A stretch of 64,000 nucleotides of DNA, from assembly GCA_041736155.1 (NCBI GenBank), contig JBGSUL010000032.1, forward strand, positions 191,795 through 255,794. Reading direction: 5' to 3'. Positions 26,794-36,716 of this stretch are shown here, piece after piece. The position numbers and the translations under genes are program-made. Position 1 is the first letter of the stretch, and every line of letters starts with the position of its first letter. The notes beneath the pieces were generated by a model. The model was not told the origin of the DNA and did no database searches. It was given only the letters and a program-made list of their open reading frames with translations. Source of the stretch: JANPLN01 sp041736155. GTDB lineage: Bacteria > Bdellovibrionota > Bdellovibrionia > Bdellovibrionales > JAGQZY01.

Positions 26794-27780
26794 ATGAAAT
26801 TAGGTACTCTTAAAACCAATGAATGGGGCGATGGACAACTGGTGGTTGTCAGTCGTGACAATAAAAATTATCTGCCTGTGCCGAGCATAGCGACGAGCTT
26901 GCGTGAAGCTGTGGAAAAATGGACCGTGTGTAAACCGCAATTGGAAAAAGTCTATCACGACTTGTCTGCCGGGATGATTCCCGATGCTCCACCCGTCGAT
27001 GAAAATATATTTCATTCGCCGTTGCCACGAAGTTTTCAGTGGGCCGATGGTTCTGCTTTTTTATACCACGTGAAATTAGTGCGTATGGCACGAAATGCTC
27101 CAATGCCAGAATCTTTGTCGCAAGTGCCGCTGATGTATCAAGGTGGAAGTGATAATTTTCTCGCACCACGTGAAGATATTCCTCAGGTAGATTTTTCGCA
27201 CGGGACGGATTTCGAAGGCGAAGTGGGTGTGATTACCGACTTCGTTCCAATGGGCAGCACGCCCCAAGAGTGTTTAGATAAAATTCTTCTTTTTGTTATC
27301 GTTAACGATGTTTCTTTGCGGGGGCTGATTCCCGAAGAGCTCGTGACCGGGTTTGGATTTTTCCACGGTAAACCGTCCTCAGCGTTTGCGCCCTTTTCTG
27401 TGACTGCGGATGAGTTGGGAACAGCGTGGAAGGACGGTCGCATACATTTACCTTTATTGGTGGAATACAATGGTGAGTTTTTTGGCAAAGCCAATGCGGG
27501 CTCCATGCACTTTCATTTTGGTGAACTGATTGCTCATGCAGCAAAAACACGTCACCTGATGCCAGGGACTATCATTGGCAGCGGCACCGTCTCTAACGAA
27601 GAGCCCGGCATGGGCTCCAGTTGTTTAGCAGAACTTCGCATGATCGAGAAACTGAACGAAGGCGCGATCAAAACACCGTTTATGAAGGTAGGCGATACCA
27701 TTAAAATTGAGATGCGTAATGAAAACGGACAAAATATTTTTGGAACGATCCTGCAAAAAGTCGTAAAGTATCCTAAATGA
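26794..27780 (+). CDS. Fumarylacetoacetate hydrolase family protein
   Basis: 328 residues of the FAH superfamily. Likely metal and catalytic segments: DFEGEVGVITD near residue 150, GFGFFHGKPSSAFAPFSVT and the GTIIGSGTVSN region. Being divergent from maiA, it probably cleaves fumarylacetoacetate to fumarate and acetoacetate, the last step of tyrosine degradation. CAAGGAGAT precedes the ATG. Its stop overlaps the start of the pseudouridine synthase gene (ATGA). An upstream homogentisate dioxygenase is not in the window. Confidence 0.88.
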   Translation: MKLGTLKTNEWGDGQLVVVSRDNKNYLPVPSIATSLREAVEKWTVCKPQLEKVYHDLSAGMIPDAPPVDENIFHSPLPRSFQWADGSAFLYHVKLVRMARNAPMPESLSQVPLMYQGGSDNFLAPREDIPQVDFSHGTDFEGEVGVITDFVPMGSTPQECLDKILLFVIVNDVSLRGLIPEELVTGFGFFHGKPSSAFAPFSVTADELGTAWKDGRIHLPLLVEYNGEFFGKANAGSMHFHFGELIAHAAKTRHLMPGTIIGSGTVSNEEPGMGSSCLAELRMIEKLNEGAIKTPFMKVGDTIKIEMRNENGQNIFGTILQKVVKYPK

Positions 27781-28670
27781 AGCTATTTCAAGTCGTCAGT
27801 AATGGAAAAAAATTAGAAGTTTTGTTGACGGAAACGCTCAATCAAATGCGTTACTTATTGCGCTCAAAACCGGAGGATATCCTCGCCGAGGCCTCTGTTT
27901 ATTTGCGTGAGAAGAAAATTGTACGCCATCATATCGCCGTGAAAAAAGGTACAGTGGTGTCGATTTTAGTTCCCGATCGTTTTCTTTTGAAACCGTGCTT
28001 TGAATTAACAAAGGATCATATTGTTTACGAAGACAGCGATGTGATCATAGTCGATAAACCCTCGGGTTTGCCTACTCAGTCGACACAAAAGCCTGGGGAA
28101 GATCATCTCTACAGTGCGACGATTGCTTATCTCACAGAAAAAAATATCTCGAAGTTGGCTTATGTGGGCTTACACCATCGTTTGGATCGCGACACATCGG
28201 GTTTGGTTTTGATGACCAAAAAATCTTCGGCCAATAAATCGATTTCGGATCAATTTAAAGATAAGAAAATTATAAAAAAATACCGAGCCATTGTTGAGGG
28301 TGAAGTGCCTAAACAAAAACGCTGGAAAGTGGAAGCTCCCCTTCGTCGTCTGTTTGAGAGCAAAACATTCCGATTTGGCATAGATCATAAAAAAGGTGAT
28401 GAAGCGACGACGTTATTTGAATACCAAAAAGCGTTGGTCAACAATCATCATTTGATTGAATGTCAGCCGATCACCGGACGAACTCATCAAATTCGTATCC
28501 ACTTAGCAAGCAGTCAACTGCCCATTATCGGGGATCGCCTCTATGGAGTAAACAGCGATGTGCGGATGCAACTTCATGCGTACCGGTTACAGCTGATTCA
28601 CCCGATTACCGGGAAAGCTATGGATGTGGTTTCGCAAAGACAGCTCGAGCTAGAACTATTGCCTAACTAA
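27777..28670 (+). CDS. RluA family pseudouridine synthase
   Basis: 297 residues. RluA-type enzymes convert uridine to pseudouridine in rRNA or tRNA. The active-site motif LHHRLDRDTSGLVL (catalytic Asp in HRLD) lies near residue 128, followed by KKYRAIVEG and GRTHQIRIHL. The N-terminal 85 residues are a divergent S4-like or linker region. It overlaps the preceding gene by four bases. The RNA target cannot be told from sequence. Confidence 0.92.
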   Translation: MKLFQVVSNGKKLEVLLTETLNQMRYLLRSKPEDILAEASVYLREKKIVRHHIAVKKGTVVSILVPDRFLLKPCFELTKDHIVYEDSDVIIVDKPSGLPTQSTQKPGEDHLYSATIAYLTEKNISKLAYVGLHHRLDRDTSGLVLMTKKSSANKSISDQFKDKKIIKKYRAIVEGEVPKQKRWKVEAPLRRLFESKTFRFGIDHKKGDEATTLFEYQKALVNNHHLIECQPITGRTHQIRIHLASSQLPIIGDRLYGVNSDVRMQLHAYRLQLIHPITGKAMDVVSQRQLELELLPN

Positions 28671-28684
28671 GAGCCTGTTGAGAA

Positions 28685-29092
28685 TTATTTTTTCTTGACC
28701 GGTTTTGCTTTTACAGAGTTTTGGCAGATTTCAGAAAATTGCACTTCGTGATAAAGCTTTTTCTTAGAATCACAATAAACTCGGCCCTCTGGATTGTTAC
28801 TGCTTTTCACGGCATCCCAAGCGTAATGGGCAATTTTAATATATGTATCGTTCATCACCGTGTCTTTGTCATTGGGATCAAAATCACAAACCGGAAAGTT
28901 GAACTGGGCTTCGCGTACATTCTTACTTTTTTTACAGTCGACCTTGACCACGATTTCGTAGGGCTGACTGGCGGGCTCGGCCTCTAAGCGCTCTTTGCGA
29001 TCGATACTGATTTTTAAAAGGCTATTTTCCAGGACTCTCGTCTGGTATTGGCCTGCAAAAAGAAAACTTATCATAAGAATGACATAAAACAT
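28685..29092 (-). CDS. Small secreted protein, unknown function
   Basis: 135 residues. A short hydrophobic N-terminus (MFYVILMISFLFAG) looks like a signal peptide, followed by a polar domain with four cysteines (VDCKK, PVCDF, YCDSK, EICQN) and a lysine-rich tail. AAGGGGTC precedes the ATG. It is convergent with the pseudouridine synthase gene. No family recognised; two disulfides in the periplasm are possible. Confidence 0.65.
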   Translation of the reverse strand: MFYVILMISFLFAGQYQTRVLENSLLKISIDRKERLEAEPASQPYEIVVKVDCKKSKNVREAQFNFPVCDFDPNDKDTVMNDTYIKIAHYAWDAVKSSNNPEGRVYCDSKKKLYHEVQFSEICQNSVKAKPVKKK

Positions 29093-29180
29093 GAGTGACC
29101 CCTTGGACTTTGTTTTAGTTTAGAGTGTGAGAGACACAAATCAAGTGGAAGGTGAGAGGTCTCTGCTTTAATCTAGAGAG

Positions 29181-29933
29181 ATGAAGTCACTTTTATTTTT
29201 TTCGTGTCTTATGTGCGTTGCTTTTAACGCTTTTGGCGATGAAGCTACAGATTCTAATACTTTTATCGGCGGTCCTATGGCGGGCGGAGAGATTTCTTCT
29301 TCGACACCACAGCAAGAAGAAGTTGTGCAACCCACGCAACCACGAACCCCAGCTCCACAACGTGGAGGAGGCGGGGGACCACGTCGTACGCTCTCTTCTA
29401 GCAATCTTTGCAACTCAGGGCTTTCCATAGAATCAACCCCAGAGACACCAACTGCGAATGGACGTGGAGTGGCAACTTGCGAAATGATGTTGGACGATCA
29501 GTTTGCAGAGGCTTTGCAAAAATATATTCCTCTTTGTGCAAAAAGTGCCGCAGCTTCGCAGCACTGGGCTATTCCTACGCACGTGACGGTTCAGCAAATG
29601 GGTGGTTTTGCGGATCGCAAAATCAATACTCCCTCAGGTGAGGGCGACAGTTGGAGTCGCCACTCTGTGGGAAAAGCTCTGGATATCTCGGCGCTGATCA
29701 TGAACCATGGCGGCCCTTCCTACAAAATTGATTTAACTGATCGCACGCAAAATCAAAGTTTTTATGATGCCTTTCGTACCTGTTGGGATAATTCCATGAA
29801 GAGTTTTCTTGGGCAAAATTGCACCTGCTCCATTGGTCATCCTCACACGCATCCGCCATCGAACGAGCTCCACAACAATCACATGCATATTTCTTTGACG
29901 TGTCCAACACAACCAAACGTGGCTGGGTGTTAG
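29181..29933 (+). CDS. Secreted M15/extensin-like peptidase-fold protein
   Basis: 250 residues. A signal peptide (to about residue 19) precedes a Gln/Pro/Gly-rich linker with GGGGG at 62-66. The C-terminal domain has the zinc-ligand pattern of D,D-carboxypeptidase-like M15 and extensin-like proteins: S-x-H161-x6-D168 (SRHSVGKALDIS) and a late H234-x-H236 (NNHMHISL). Four or more cysteines near the C-terminus may form disulfides. It could cut peptidoglycan peptides in the cell's own wall or in a prey wall; this is inference. It converges on the antiporter gene with 17 bases between. Confidence 0.72.
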   Translation: MKSLLFFSCLMCVAFNAFGDEATDSNTFIGGPMAGGEISSSTPQQEEVVQPTQPRTPAPQRGGGGGPRRTLSSSNLCNSGLSIESTPETPTANGRGVATCEMMLDDQFAEALQKYIPLCAKSAAASQHWAIPTHVTVQQMGGFADRKINTPSGEGDSWSRHSVGKALDISALIMNHGGPSYKIDLTDRTQNQSFYDAFRTCWDNSMKSFLGQNCTCSIGHPHTHPPSNELHNNHMHISLTCPTQPNVAGC

Positions 29934-29950
29934 AGTCCATCTAATCGTTG

Positions 29951-31723
29951 CTAAACTATGATTTCTTTCGACTCTTGATCTTCCATCAAGATGCTTTCCA
30001 GTTCTTGCACTGCTTTGGTGGTGTAGGAGCGAAATTCATTTTCATCTTCGCGTAGTTCATATTGCTTTTGCAAAAGCTTTTCATCATATGCACGAAAACG
30101 CTCGATGGCTTTGAGGACAGTGCCCTCTGGACGTCCGCGCTTAATCATCACTTCTTTGGCCACTTCCAAACTGGTCATGTAAGTTTCGCGATGAATCGAG
30201 GTAATGCCCAACTCCATCAGATCGATGGCGTGTTGGCGATTGCGAGCACGAGCAATAATATCGAGATGGGGAAAGTGTGTCCGCGCCATTCTGGCCGCAG
30301 CCACAGAACTATCGGGATCATCAATAGCTAGGACCAAGTATTTCGCTCTTTTCGCCCCGGCAGATTCGAGTATGTCTCTGCGAGAGGCATCGCCATAATA
30401 AACTTTGTTGCCAAAACGACGCGCGGTTTCTACCTGCTGTGCATTTTGTTCGAGAACGGTGTAAACCACATTTTCTGCATTGAGAAAACGCACAACGATT
30501 TGTCCAAAGCGGCCAAAGCCGGCGACAATGACTTCCACATTGGTGGGAGGGATTTGGTCGTAGGGACGCTCAGAAATTTCTGAGAACTTGCGGAGATATT
30601 TTTGGTTGAAAGCGAAAAGAAAAGGAGTCACGGCCATACTCAGTGTGACGGAAGCATTGAGTAGGGAGGCAGATTCCGCATCCATTAAACCTTGTCCTAG
30701 CGCCGTACTAAAAAGAACAAAGGCAAATTCCCCGCCGAGGGCCAAGTTGACGGCAATGTTTTTTGCAGTTTCTTTTCCGCGATGAAGAACTCGTGCCAAA
30801 AAATAGAGGACAAACGCTTTAAAAGCCATAAACGAAGCAGTGATGGCAAAAATCCATTGCGGTTGCTGGGCGAGAATCTGGAGATCTAGAGACATCCCCA
30901 CGGCCATAAAAAAGAGTCCCAACAAAAGCCCCTTAAACGGCGCAAGAGTGACCTCAAGCTCATGGCGGTACTCTGAGTTCGCTAATAACACTCCTGCAAG
31001 GAAAGCGCCTGTGGCCATGGACAATCCCGTGGATTCAAGGAGTAGTCCCGTACCGACGACAATCAACAGCGCCATGGCAGTGAAGATTTCTGGAGTGTCG
31101 GCATCAACGATCAAACGGAGGGCATGGCGAATTAAATAATGTCCCGCAAAGATCAGAGCGAGAATGACGCCAATTCCCTTAAGTATAGCCAGAAAGTCGA
31201 GACCTTGGCTCGATGGAGCGAAAAAAGCCAGAGAGGATACAATGGGCACGACCGCCAGATCTTGGAACAACAGAATCGAAAAAACGTCGCGACCATGAGA
31301 GGTATTTAATTGATTGTTGTCCTCGAGAATTTGCAAACTGAAAGCGGTGGAAGACAAGGCGAGGGCAAATCCCGCAATGTACGAAAGCGCCAAAGGGAAG
31401 CCGAGCATGAGCCCTAAGCCAGTGAATAAGCCACCGGTGAGCACCACTTGGAGAAGTCCAAGGCCAAAAATAGAATGGCGAAGTTGCCACAACTTACTCG
31501 GAGCCAGCTCAAGGCCGATAACAAAAAGAAGCAGAACAATGCCTAATTCCGAAAAATGTAGAACATCCTGAGTGCCGGAGATAAGTCCGAGAGCACTCGG
31601 GCCAATCATAATACCGGCAGAAAGATAAGCAAGTATGGATCCCAAGCCAATTTTTTGGAACAAAGGCACAAAAACCACAGCAGCCATGGCAAGGGTCGTC
31701 AGCTCAATAAGAATAGAATGCAT
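29951..31723 (-). CDS. CPA2 family cation:proton antiporter, KefB/C-like, with RCK domain
   Basis: 590 residues. Twelve or more hydrophobic segments (about 5-385) form a CPA2 transporter domain, with FQDLAVVPIV holding the usual membrane aspartate. A C-terminal TrkA-N/RCK Rossmann domain starts at EVIVAGFGRFGQIV (about 398). It should exchange K+ or Na+ for protons across the inner membrane and is probably gated by nucleotide at the RCK domain. AAGGGGAAA precedes the ATG. Whether it is glutathione-gated like KefB/KefC is not visible. Confidence 0.9.
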   Translation of the reverse strand: MHSILIELTTLAMAAVVFVPLFQKIGLGSILAYLSAGIMIGPSALGLISGTQDVLHFSELGIVLLLFVIGLELAPSKLWQLRHSIFGLGLLQVVLTGGLFTGLGLMLGFPLALSYIAGFALALSSTAFSLQILEDNNQLNTSHGRDVFSILLFQDLAVVPIVSSLAFFAPSSQGLDFLAILKGIGVILALIFAGHYLIRHALRLIVDADTPEIFTAMALLIVVGTGLLLESTGLSMATGAFLAGVLLANSEYRHELEVTLAPFKGLLLGLFFMAVGMSLDLQILAQQPQWIFAITASFMAFKAFVLYFLARVLHRGKETAKNIAVNLALGGEFAFVLFSTALGQGLMDAESASLLNASVTLSMAVTPFLFAFNQKYLRKFSEISERPYDQIPPTNVEVIVAGFGRFGQIVVRFLNAENVVYTVLEQNAQQVETARRFGNKVYYGDASRRDILESAGAKRAKYLVLAIDDPDSSVAAARMARTHFPHLDIIARARNRQHAIDLMELGITSIHRETYMTSLEVAKEVMIKRGRPEGTVLKAIERFRAYDEKLLQKQYELREDENEFRSYTTKAVQELESILMEDQESKEIIV

Positions 31724-31855
31724 AATTTCCCCTTTTTGAAGAGCTTCATTATGCTCTCTGGAAGATGGAAAGTAAAAATGAAAATAAAGAAGATTTTTTT
31801 CATATTTACTTATGAAAGACAGATGAGAGAGAATAGAAGAATCTAAGGAGTATTT

Positions 31856-32443
31856 ATGCCGTCTTGTTGTCGTGTCGTTTTAACAGGTGGTCCTGGTGGC
31901 GGAAAAACCACGGCAGCCGATCTTTATCGTCGTGAAATCGGCGACGATGTTGTCGTTGTGCCCGAGGCAGCCACCCTTTTGTATCTTGGAGGATTTCCTC
32001 GCCTCGGAGAGAACGGTGTAAGAATGGCCACTCAGCGTGCCATCTACCAAGTGCAAATGAATTTAGAAGACGCCCAATCAGCTCACTACAAGTCGCGAGT
32101 CCTTCTCTGTGACCGCGGAACAGTGGATGGGGCGGCATATTGGCCAGGCGAGAGTGCTGATTTCTTCTCTCACATGCAGACAACCCTCGAGAAAGAGTTA
32201 AGTCGCTATGATGCTGTTCTATTTTTCGAAACCGCGGCTGTTGGAGGAGTTTCCATTGAGGGCGGGAATCCCACGCGTCGAGAATCTTTGGAAGAAGCTC
32301 TTAAAATTGATCAACGCCTGAAAGACCTCTGGTCGCAGCACCCCAACTTTGTGTTTATTCCGCACCAACATTCGTTTCTCAAAAAAGTACATTTGGGCCT
32401 TACACAACTGGCGAGGATTGTAAGCCACGCTCAGAAACGGTAG
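31856..32443 (+). CDS. P-loop NTPase, AAA_28/Ttd14-like kinase domain
   Basis: 195 residues. Walker A GGPGGGKTT at residues 10-18 and a DRG-containing LLCDRGTVDGAAYWP segment resemble the AAA_28 (Ttd14/NadR-like) P-loop group, which often phosphorylates small molecules. TAAGGAG precedes the ATG. It stands alone between the antiporter and a secreted protein. The substrate is unknown. Confidence 0.78.
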   Translation: MPSCCRVVLTGGPGGGKTTAADLYRREIGDDVVVVPEAATLLYLGGFPRLGENGVRMATQRAIYQVQMNLEDAQSAHYKSRVLLCDRGTVDGAAYWPGESADFFSHMQTTLEKELSRYDAVLFFETAAVGGVSIEGGNPTRRESLEEALKIDQRLKDLWSQHPNFVFIPHQHSFLKKVHLGLTQLARIVSHAQKR

Positions 32444-32552
32444 GGTGGCAGCGGTGTCCATTTCCTTGTTAACTTTCCAAAACATCGTTTCTTTTTTTCA
32501 ACATTGAAAAAACAACTGATTTCATGAGAAGTTAGTATGTCATAACGTCTTT

Positions 32553-34376
32553 ATGTCCTCCTCCTCCTCTGCAAAACTATTTCTGTTAATACTCCTTATC
32601 TTCAACTCTACGCGGGTACTTGCAATATCCTGTAAAGATCTTTTTGTTATCGACGGCGAAGCACACCCTTCTCTCAGTTCTACTCAACTTCAAAAACTGC
32701 AAAGATTACAAACGGAACTCGATTCCATCGAAAATAACATTCGTTGGATTAAGGAACGTTATTGGACAATACGAGGAGTACCTCGAGCGGTTGGTTTTTT
32801 TGAGTTTTTAAAAGCAGACTACCGTAAAGAACAGAGACTGTTAACAGAGCACTTTAAACAGGCAAAAGCATTGCACGAACAAACCATTGCTGAGCTGACC
32901 ATCCTTCTTCCTGACATGAAAAGTTGGATGTCTGAGGAGGCTCTGTATCGCTCTGATCTTCGCTGGCAGAAAATTTTGGATCAATTCGAAGTGATTGTTC
33001 CTGAACTTCAGAAGAGCATTTCTTTGAATGAGTTTAGAGAAATTTCTCAGTTTAAAAGACTCATTGCGCGCGCGACAAGTTACCAGAAAACCGTGGAGCA
33101 AATATTACGAGGGAAGCATCCCAAACAAGGGATTCAAAATATTGAAGGCTTACGACAACCTTTTTTTAACATAATCAGTGAAGTCCTGTGGGCATATTCA
33201 AAAGTTTCCATGGAATTATCAAAGGTTGATACTCCCGAAGCGCAAGCTCTCTTGAAACAGATAAAGAAAAACACAGAAATTATTTTTCTTGAGCTCGCAG
33301 TTCAAAATTTTTCTCTTCTGGCAAATAACGACTCTCCCTCACCGTATCTGTCACGCTGGTATTTTTTGCACTGGCAATTTGTCATGAAAACATTGCCACA
33401 TAGTCCAGCGATAGAACATTCCGTAGCATTAATGAGAGAGAGTCTATTTTTTGAAAAGGATCTTGAGGAGCCAACGATCGAGGAAGCTTCCGCTATTTTC
33501 AATCTTGTTAACTTTAAAAATTCTGTAACTGCAGAAAGGGATTCACAGCAATTGGCGCTCGGCGAACAAAAAGTTTGGAGTCACTTATCCAAATTAGGAG
33601 ACTTGATACAAAAATTTGATCTTTCTCTCAGCGAGACCCGTCGACGAACAGTTGCAGATCGAATCATTGACCTCATGATTTCCGCTGAGCTTAATGAACT
33701 CAGTCATCTTCCTGCTAAAGATAGACTTTCGCATCAAGCGCGTTTAGAGGCGGCGGCGCACGCACTGCTCACGCTCAAGGGCCATTGGACTTTGGAATAT
33801 ACATGGATTATCTCGCAAGCTTTCCGAGAATCTTCCGACGGCTTAACTCTGATCGAACCCAGAGATATTTTAGTCGAACCAGTTTATCGAAGACCAATTG
33901 ATGCCCAAACTCTTGGCGTTAGATATAATTTTAAAAAACTCGAAGATATAATGACAACTGTCAGAGAATTAGGTGTTGCGGGCTCTTCCCAACAAATTAT
34001 CAGTGGGTATCAATCCCTTATCACCATCGTGCGTGATGTCGTATCTTCGAACCAATTGCGCGATCTTGTTATCAACATGCAGCCTAAAACTCTTGAAATC
34101 ATCGACCTTCGAGTGGGCATTTTTTCATCAACGAGTCAGGTTAACCAGCAACCGTATGTTGTGTTAGATCATAAAACGAGAGAGTCTCTTTATCTCCTCA
34201 GCGTTGCGACGGAATATTTTAAAGTCCTTTTTGAAAAATTGGCTCTCCCAGAATGGGGAGTATTATCTCCTTGGCACGACAACAAAGCCCTCTTTGGTGA
34301 GTACATATATTTGTCAAAGCAATCAGAATATTACAACCGAATGATTAACAACCTTCTGTACGCTAAAGACAAATAA
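32553..34376 (+). CDS. Large secreted alpha-helical protein, unknown function
   Basis: 607 residues. Signal peptide (LLILLIFNSTRVLA), then CKDLF at 27-31 and a mostly helical body with frequent charged heptads from about residue 45. No known domain is recognised. The C-K-D-L-F segment just after the signal peptide matches the C-R-D-L-F of the secreted protein at 24953. No good ribosome site is seen before the ATG. Probably periplasmic or exported. Confidence 0.7.
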   Translation: MSSSSSAKLFLLILLIFNSTRVLAISCKDLFVIDGEAHPSLSSTQLQKLQRLQTELDSIENNIRWIKERYWTIRGVPRAVGFFEFLKADYRKEQRLLTEHFKQAKALHEQTIAELTILLPDMKSWMSEEALYRSDLRWQKILDQFEVIVPELQKSISLNEFREISQFKRLIARATSYQKTVEQILRGKHPKQGIQNIEGLRQPFFNIISEVLWAYSKVSMELSKVDTPEAQALLKQIKKNTEIIFLELAVQNFSLLANNDSPSPYLSRWYFLHWQFVMKTLPHSPAIEHSVALMRESLFFEKDLEEPTIEEASAIFNLVNFKNSVTAERDSQQLALGEQKVWSHLSKLGDLIQKFDLSLSETRRRTVADRIIDLMISAELNELSHLPAKDRLSHQARLEAAAHALLTLKGHWTLEYTWIISQAFRESSDGLTLIEPRDILVEPVYRRPIDAQTLGVRYNFKKLEDIMTTVRELGVAGSSQQIISGYQSLITIVRDVVSSNQLRDLVINMQPKTLEIIDLRVGIFSSTSQVNQQPYVVLDHKTRESLYLLSVATEYFKVLFEKLALPEWGVLSPWHDNKALFGEYIYLSKQSEYYNRMINNLLYAKDK

Positions 34377-34389
34377 TGTCGAATTTTCT

Positions 34390-35118
34390 CTACTGAGGCA
34401 AACGACGCAAAAGCGAAAGAAAAATCCAAGTACTGCTGGTGATGATAACGACCGGTGCCGAACCAAACCACATGGCTGGACACCAGGGGCCGACTTGCCA
34501 GCGATACCAGAGAGCATAGATAAAAATAGCGATACCGAGAGCTAAAACTGTTTGTGGGATGGGGACTTCCTCTACGGTCACATTTCTTACGATCGGATGC
34601 ACAATCAGTCCAGAAGTATGGAAAGAGTGAAGTTGTAGAGACAGTTGTTCTGCTGCAAGAAGCATCTCGCTCTGGTTCCAACTCCAGCGTCCGGTTTTTA
34701 TTGAGCCGCCAGATTTACGATAAATTAAAAGATGGTAACTGTGTGGTCCTTGAGCTCTCCCAATGGTTGCGACATGGACTTTTTCGATATCGTCGAGAGA
34801 GTAGATTTGCTCTTTGCTGCGAAATAAGTTTTTTCGTTTAACAATAATGTCATTATTTTTGAGAAAAATTTCGACATCTTCGGTCCACAGAAACCCCACG
34901 ACGCCACCGTAGGCAAGCAGAGAACCAAGAATAAATACTGTGTTGAAAGACCTGTGGAAAAGTTGAAGGGTGTGAGTGGAATTGGGTGATAGAAAAAGAA
35001 ACAGTCCTCCTAAGATTATAATCCCGACGAACAAGACACGGGTTTTCAACGACTGAGATTCAATGAGTAAAGAAGAGGCTTGCATGATGCTACTTATCGG
35101 AATAATCAAAATGTACAT
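34390..35118 (-). CDS. Membrane protein with PH-like central domain, unknown function
   Basis: 242 residues. Two N-terminal hydrophobic segments (about 27-46 and 58-77), a soluble middle of about 110 residues with strand-rich EIFLKNNDIIVKRKNLF...IYSLDDIEKVHV, then two C-terminal hydrophobic segments (about 185-205 and 215-236). The layout resembles bacterial PH-like membrane proteins such as YdbT or YcxB, but no motif is decisive. A downstream ATG (35085) could be the true start. It converges on the secreted protein to its left with 13 bases between. Confidence 0.6.
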   Translation of the reverse strand: MYILIIPISSIMQASSLLIESQSLKTRVLFVGIIILGGLFLFLSPNSTHTLQLFHRSFNTVFILGSLLAYGGVVGFLWTEDVEIFLKNNDIIVKRKNLFRSKEQIYSLDDIEKVHVATIGRAQGPHSYHLLIYRKSGGSIKTGRWSWNQSEMLLAAEQLSLQLHSFHTSGLIVHPIVRNVTVEEVPIPQTVLALGIAIFIYALWYRWQVGPWCPAMWFGSAPVVIITSSTWIFLSLLRRLPQ

Positions 35119-35191
35119 AAGGAGACTGTCTCAAGATAAGACAGCAAGGGTTTCATCCGAGCGCGTCCTGAAATTTCGGTCCCAACCAATG

Positions 35192-36553
35192 CTACAAAAA
35201 ATTTTCGCCGACGAGAGCTTTAACGATGTCCTTGTTGGTGATGCCTTCAGTTTCCCGCTCACAGGCTCCACAGAAGATGCGATCTATGTAGTAAGTCATA
35301 TACAGTCCGCCGATCTGTGTTTCCACGGCTTGGGCCAAGGTGGGGCAATTATGCATGACCACGGCGGCTTCGAGATTGGTATGATATGAGCGAGGATCAA
35401 TATTAAAACTGCTGATCAAAACATCTTCTCTATCGCGAACAGCACTTTTTGTGTGTATTCGCCAACGGGCCGTGGGTGGGGTAAGGCTGTGGTTCCCTGC
35501 GAGGGCTCCCAAACTTGAAAGAGGATAGACGTATTGTTTTTTGGTGGAGCCCTGCTGAGCTCGTAACATTAATAAGGCCGTGAGCGGTTTATCCAACCAG
35601 CCAAATCCATAACCTGTTTTGTTAGTAAATACGTCTATATTTTGTAGGGTTAACTTCTTTCTCAGTGTATTAAAAATTTTTTCCATTCTATAGATTGGTA
35701 AATAATATTGATTTTCAACCAGAAGGTTTCGCTCAGTTCCTGCCAAAAACTCGAGGAACAGTTGGGTCGAGCCTTTGAATTTGAGTGCTCGATCCGAAAG
35801 ATCAGATTGATGATTTTTGCTATCCAAATGAACTAAGCTCAGAAACCGAGGGTTGTCAGCGGCAAACGATACCATCGGGCAGGAGTGGCGTTGAGCTGTT
35901 TGCAAAAAAGTATTGTTCTGGAGACTCAGCAGCACTTGCCAATCTCGCACATTTTTAGCCAAGCAGGAGGCTTCAAAAGCCGTGCTCGATTTGCCTGGGA
36001 GGGCTCTGGTGATGAAACCGTTTCGTAAGATTTGATTAAAATCACTGAGAGCTTTTTGTGCACTGGGACCGTAAACGAGTACATCCTGGTCGATATAGTT
36101 CATGTCTTTGGATAATCCAAAGTACTCATCCTTGCTGTTACGGCCGCCGACGATGTAACCATTGTCATCGACCACGAGGAGTTTAATGTGATTGCGATGA
36201 TTTTTAGCCGGAGGAAAAAACCAAGGGTCGCTGTAAATCAGAAGAGGAATATTATATTTTTTTAAGTAAGCAGCAAGGTTGGTCCGTTCTTCGCCAGTGT
36301 TATCATAACTATCGAGAATAAACCGGACTTGAACCCCTTGCTTTGCTTTATTTATGAGTTCGTCCAAAAGAAGTTTGGTGCTCGTATCACAGGCATTGAA
36401 CTCGTAGGTCATAAACGAGATTTGCTTTTGCGCCTCTTTGATCAACTGAAGGCGCGCCAAAAGACTTTCTTCACCTGTTCTTAAAAAGAAAACATCATCT
36501 GCAAAAACTGAGAAAGCAAAAAGCTGAAAACAGAAAATAAAGATAAGCCGCAT
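35192..36553 (-). CDS. Secreted phospholipase D-like protein
   Basis: 453 residues. A signal peptide (MRLIFIFCFQLFAFSVFA) is followed by two complete HxKx4D motifs: H122-K124-D129 (HIKLLVVDD, followed by GGRN) and a second at about residue 371 (HTKSAVRD, followed by SSFN). The two form one catalytic site in PLD enzymes, which hydrolyse phosphodiester bonds of phospholipids, or nucleic acid in related nucleases. A ClsA/PLDc_2-like exported lipase fits best. AGGGGGG precedes the ATG. In a predator it could act on prey membranes; that is inference. Confidence 0.85.
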   Translation of the reverse strand: MRLIFIFCFQLFAFSVFADDVFFLRTGEESLLARLQLIKEAQKQISFMTYEFNACDTSTKLLLDELINKAKQGVQVRFILDSYDNTGEERTNLAAYLKKYNIPLLIYSDPWFFPPAKNHRNHIKLLVVDDNGYIVGGRNSKDEYFGLSKDMNYIDQDVLVYGPSAQKALSDFNQILRNGFITRALPGKSSTAFEASCLAKNVRDWQVLLSLQNNTFLQTAQRHSCPMVSFAADNPRFLSLVHLDSKNHQSDLSDRALKFKGSTQLFLEFLAGTERNLLVENQYYLPIYRMEKIFNTLRKKLTLQNIDVFTNKTGYGFGWLDKPLTALLMLRAQQGSTKKQYVYPLSSLGALAGNHSLTPPTARWRIHTKSAVRDREDVLISSFNIDPRSYHTNLEAAVVMHNCPTLAQAVETQIGGLYMTYYIDRIFCGACERETEGITNKDIVKALVGENFL

Positions 36554-36716
36554 GAATCCCCCCTAGAGGATAGGCGCACGATATTTCAAACGATCTTTTT
36601 GCTCAATATTTATACGCAGAAGGGACTATTTATGTACAAACTTCAGATCGAAGACAGCCCCAGATTCTGAAAACTGTACGGAATACAGAATATTGAAAGC
36701 TACTGGATTTAGCCCT

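Noticed and set aside
31724..31855. Possible small gene or RNA between the antiporter and P-loop NTPase genes
   Set aside because: Only A-rich sequence with the two ribosome sites; no stable hairpin or frame with support.
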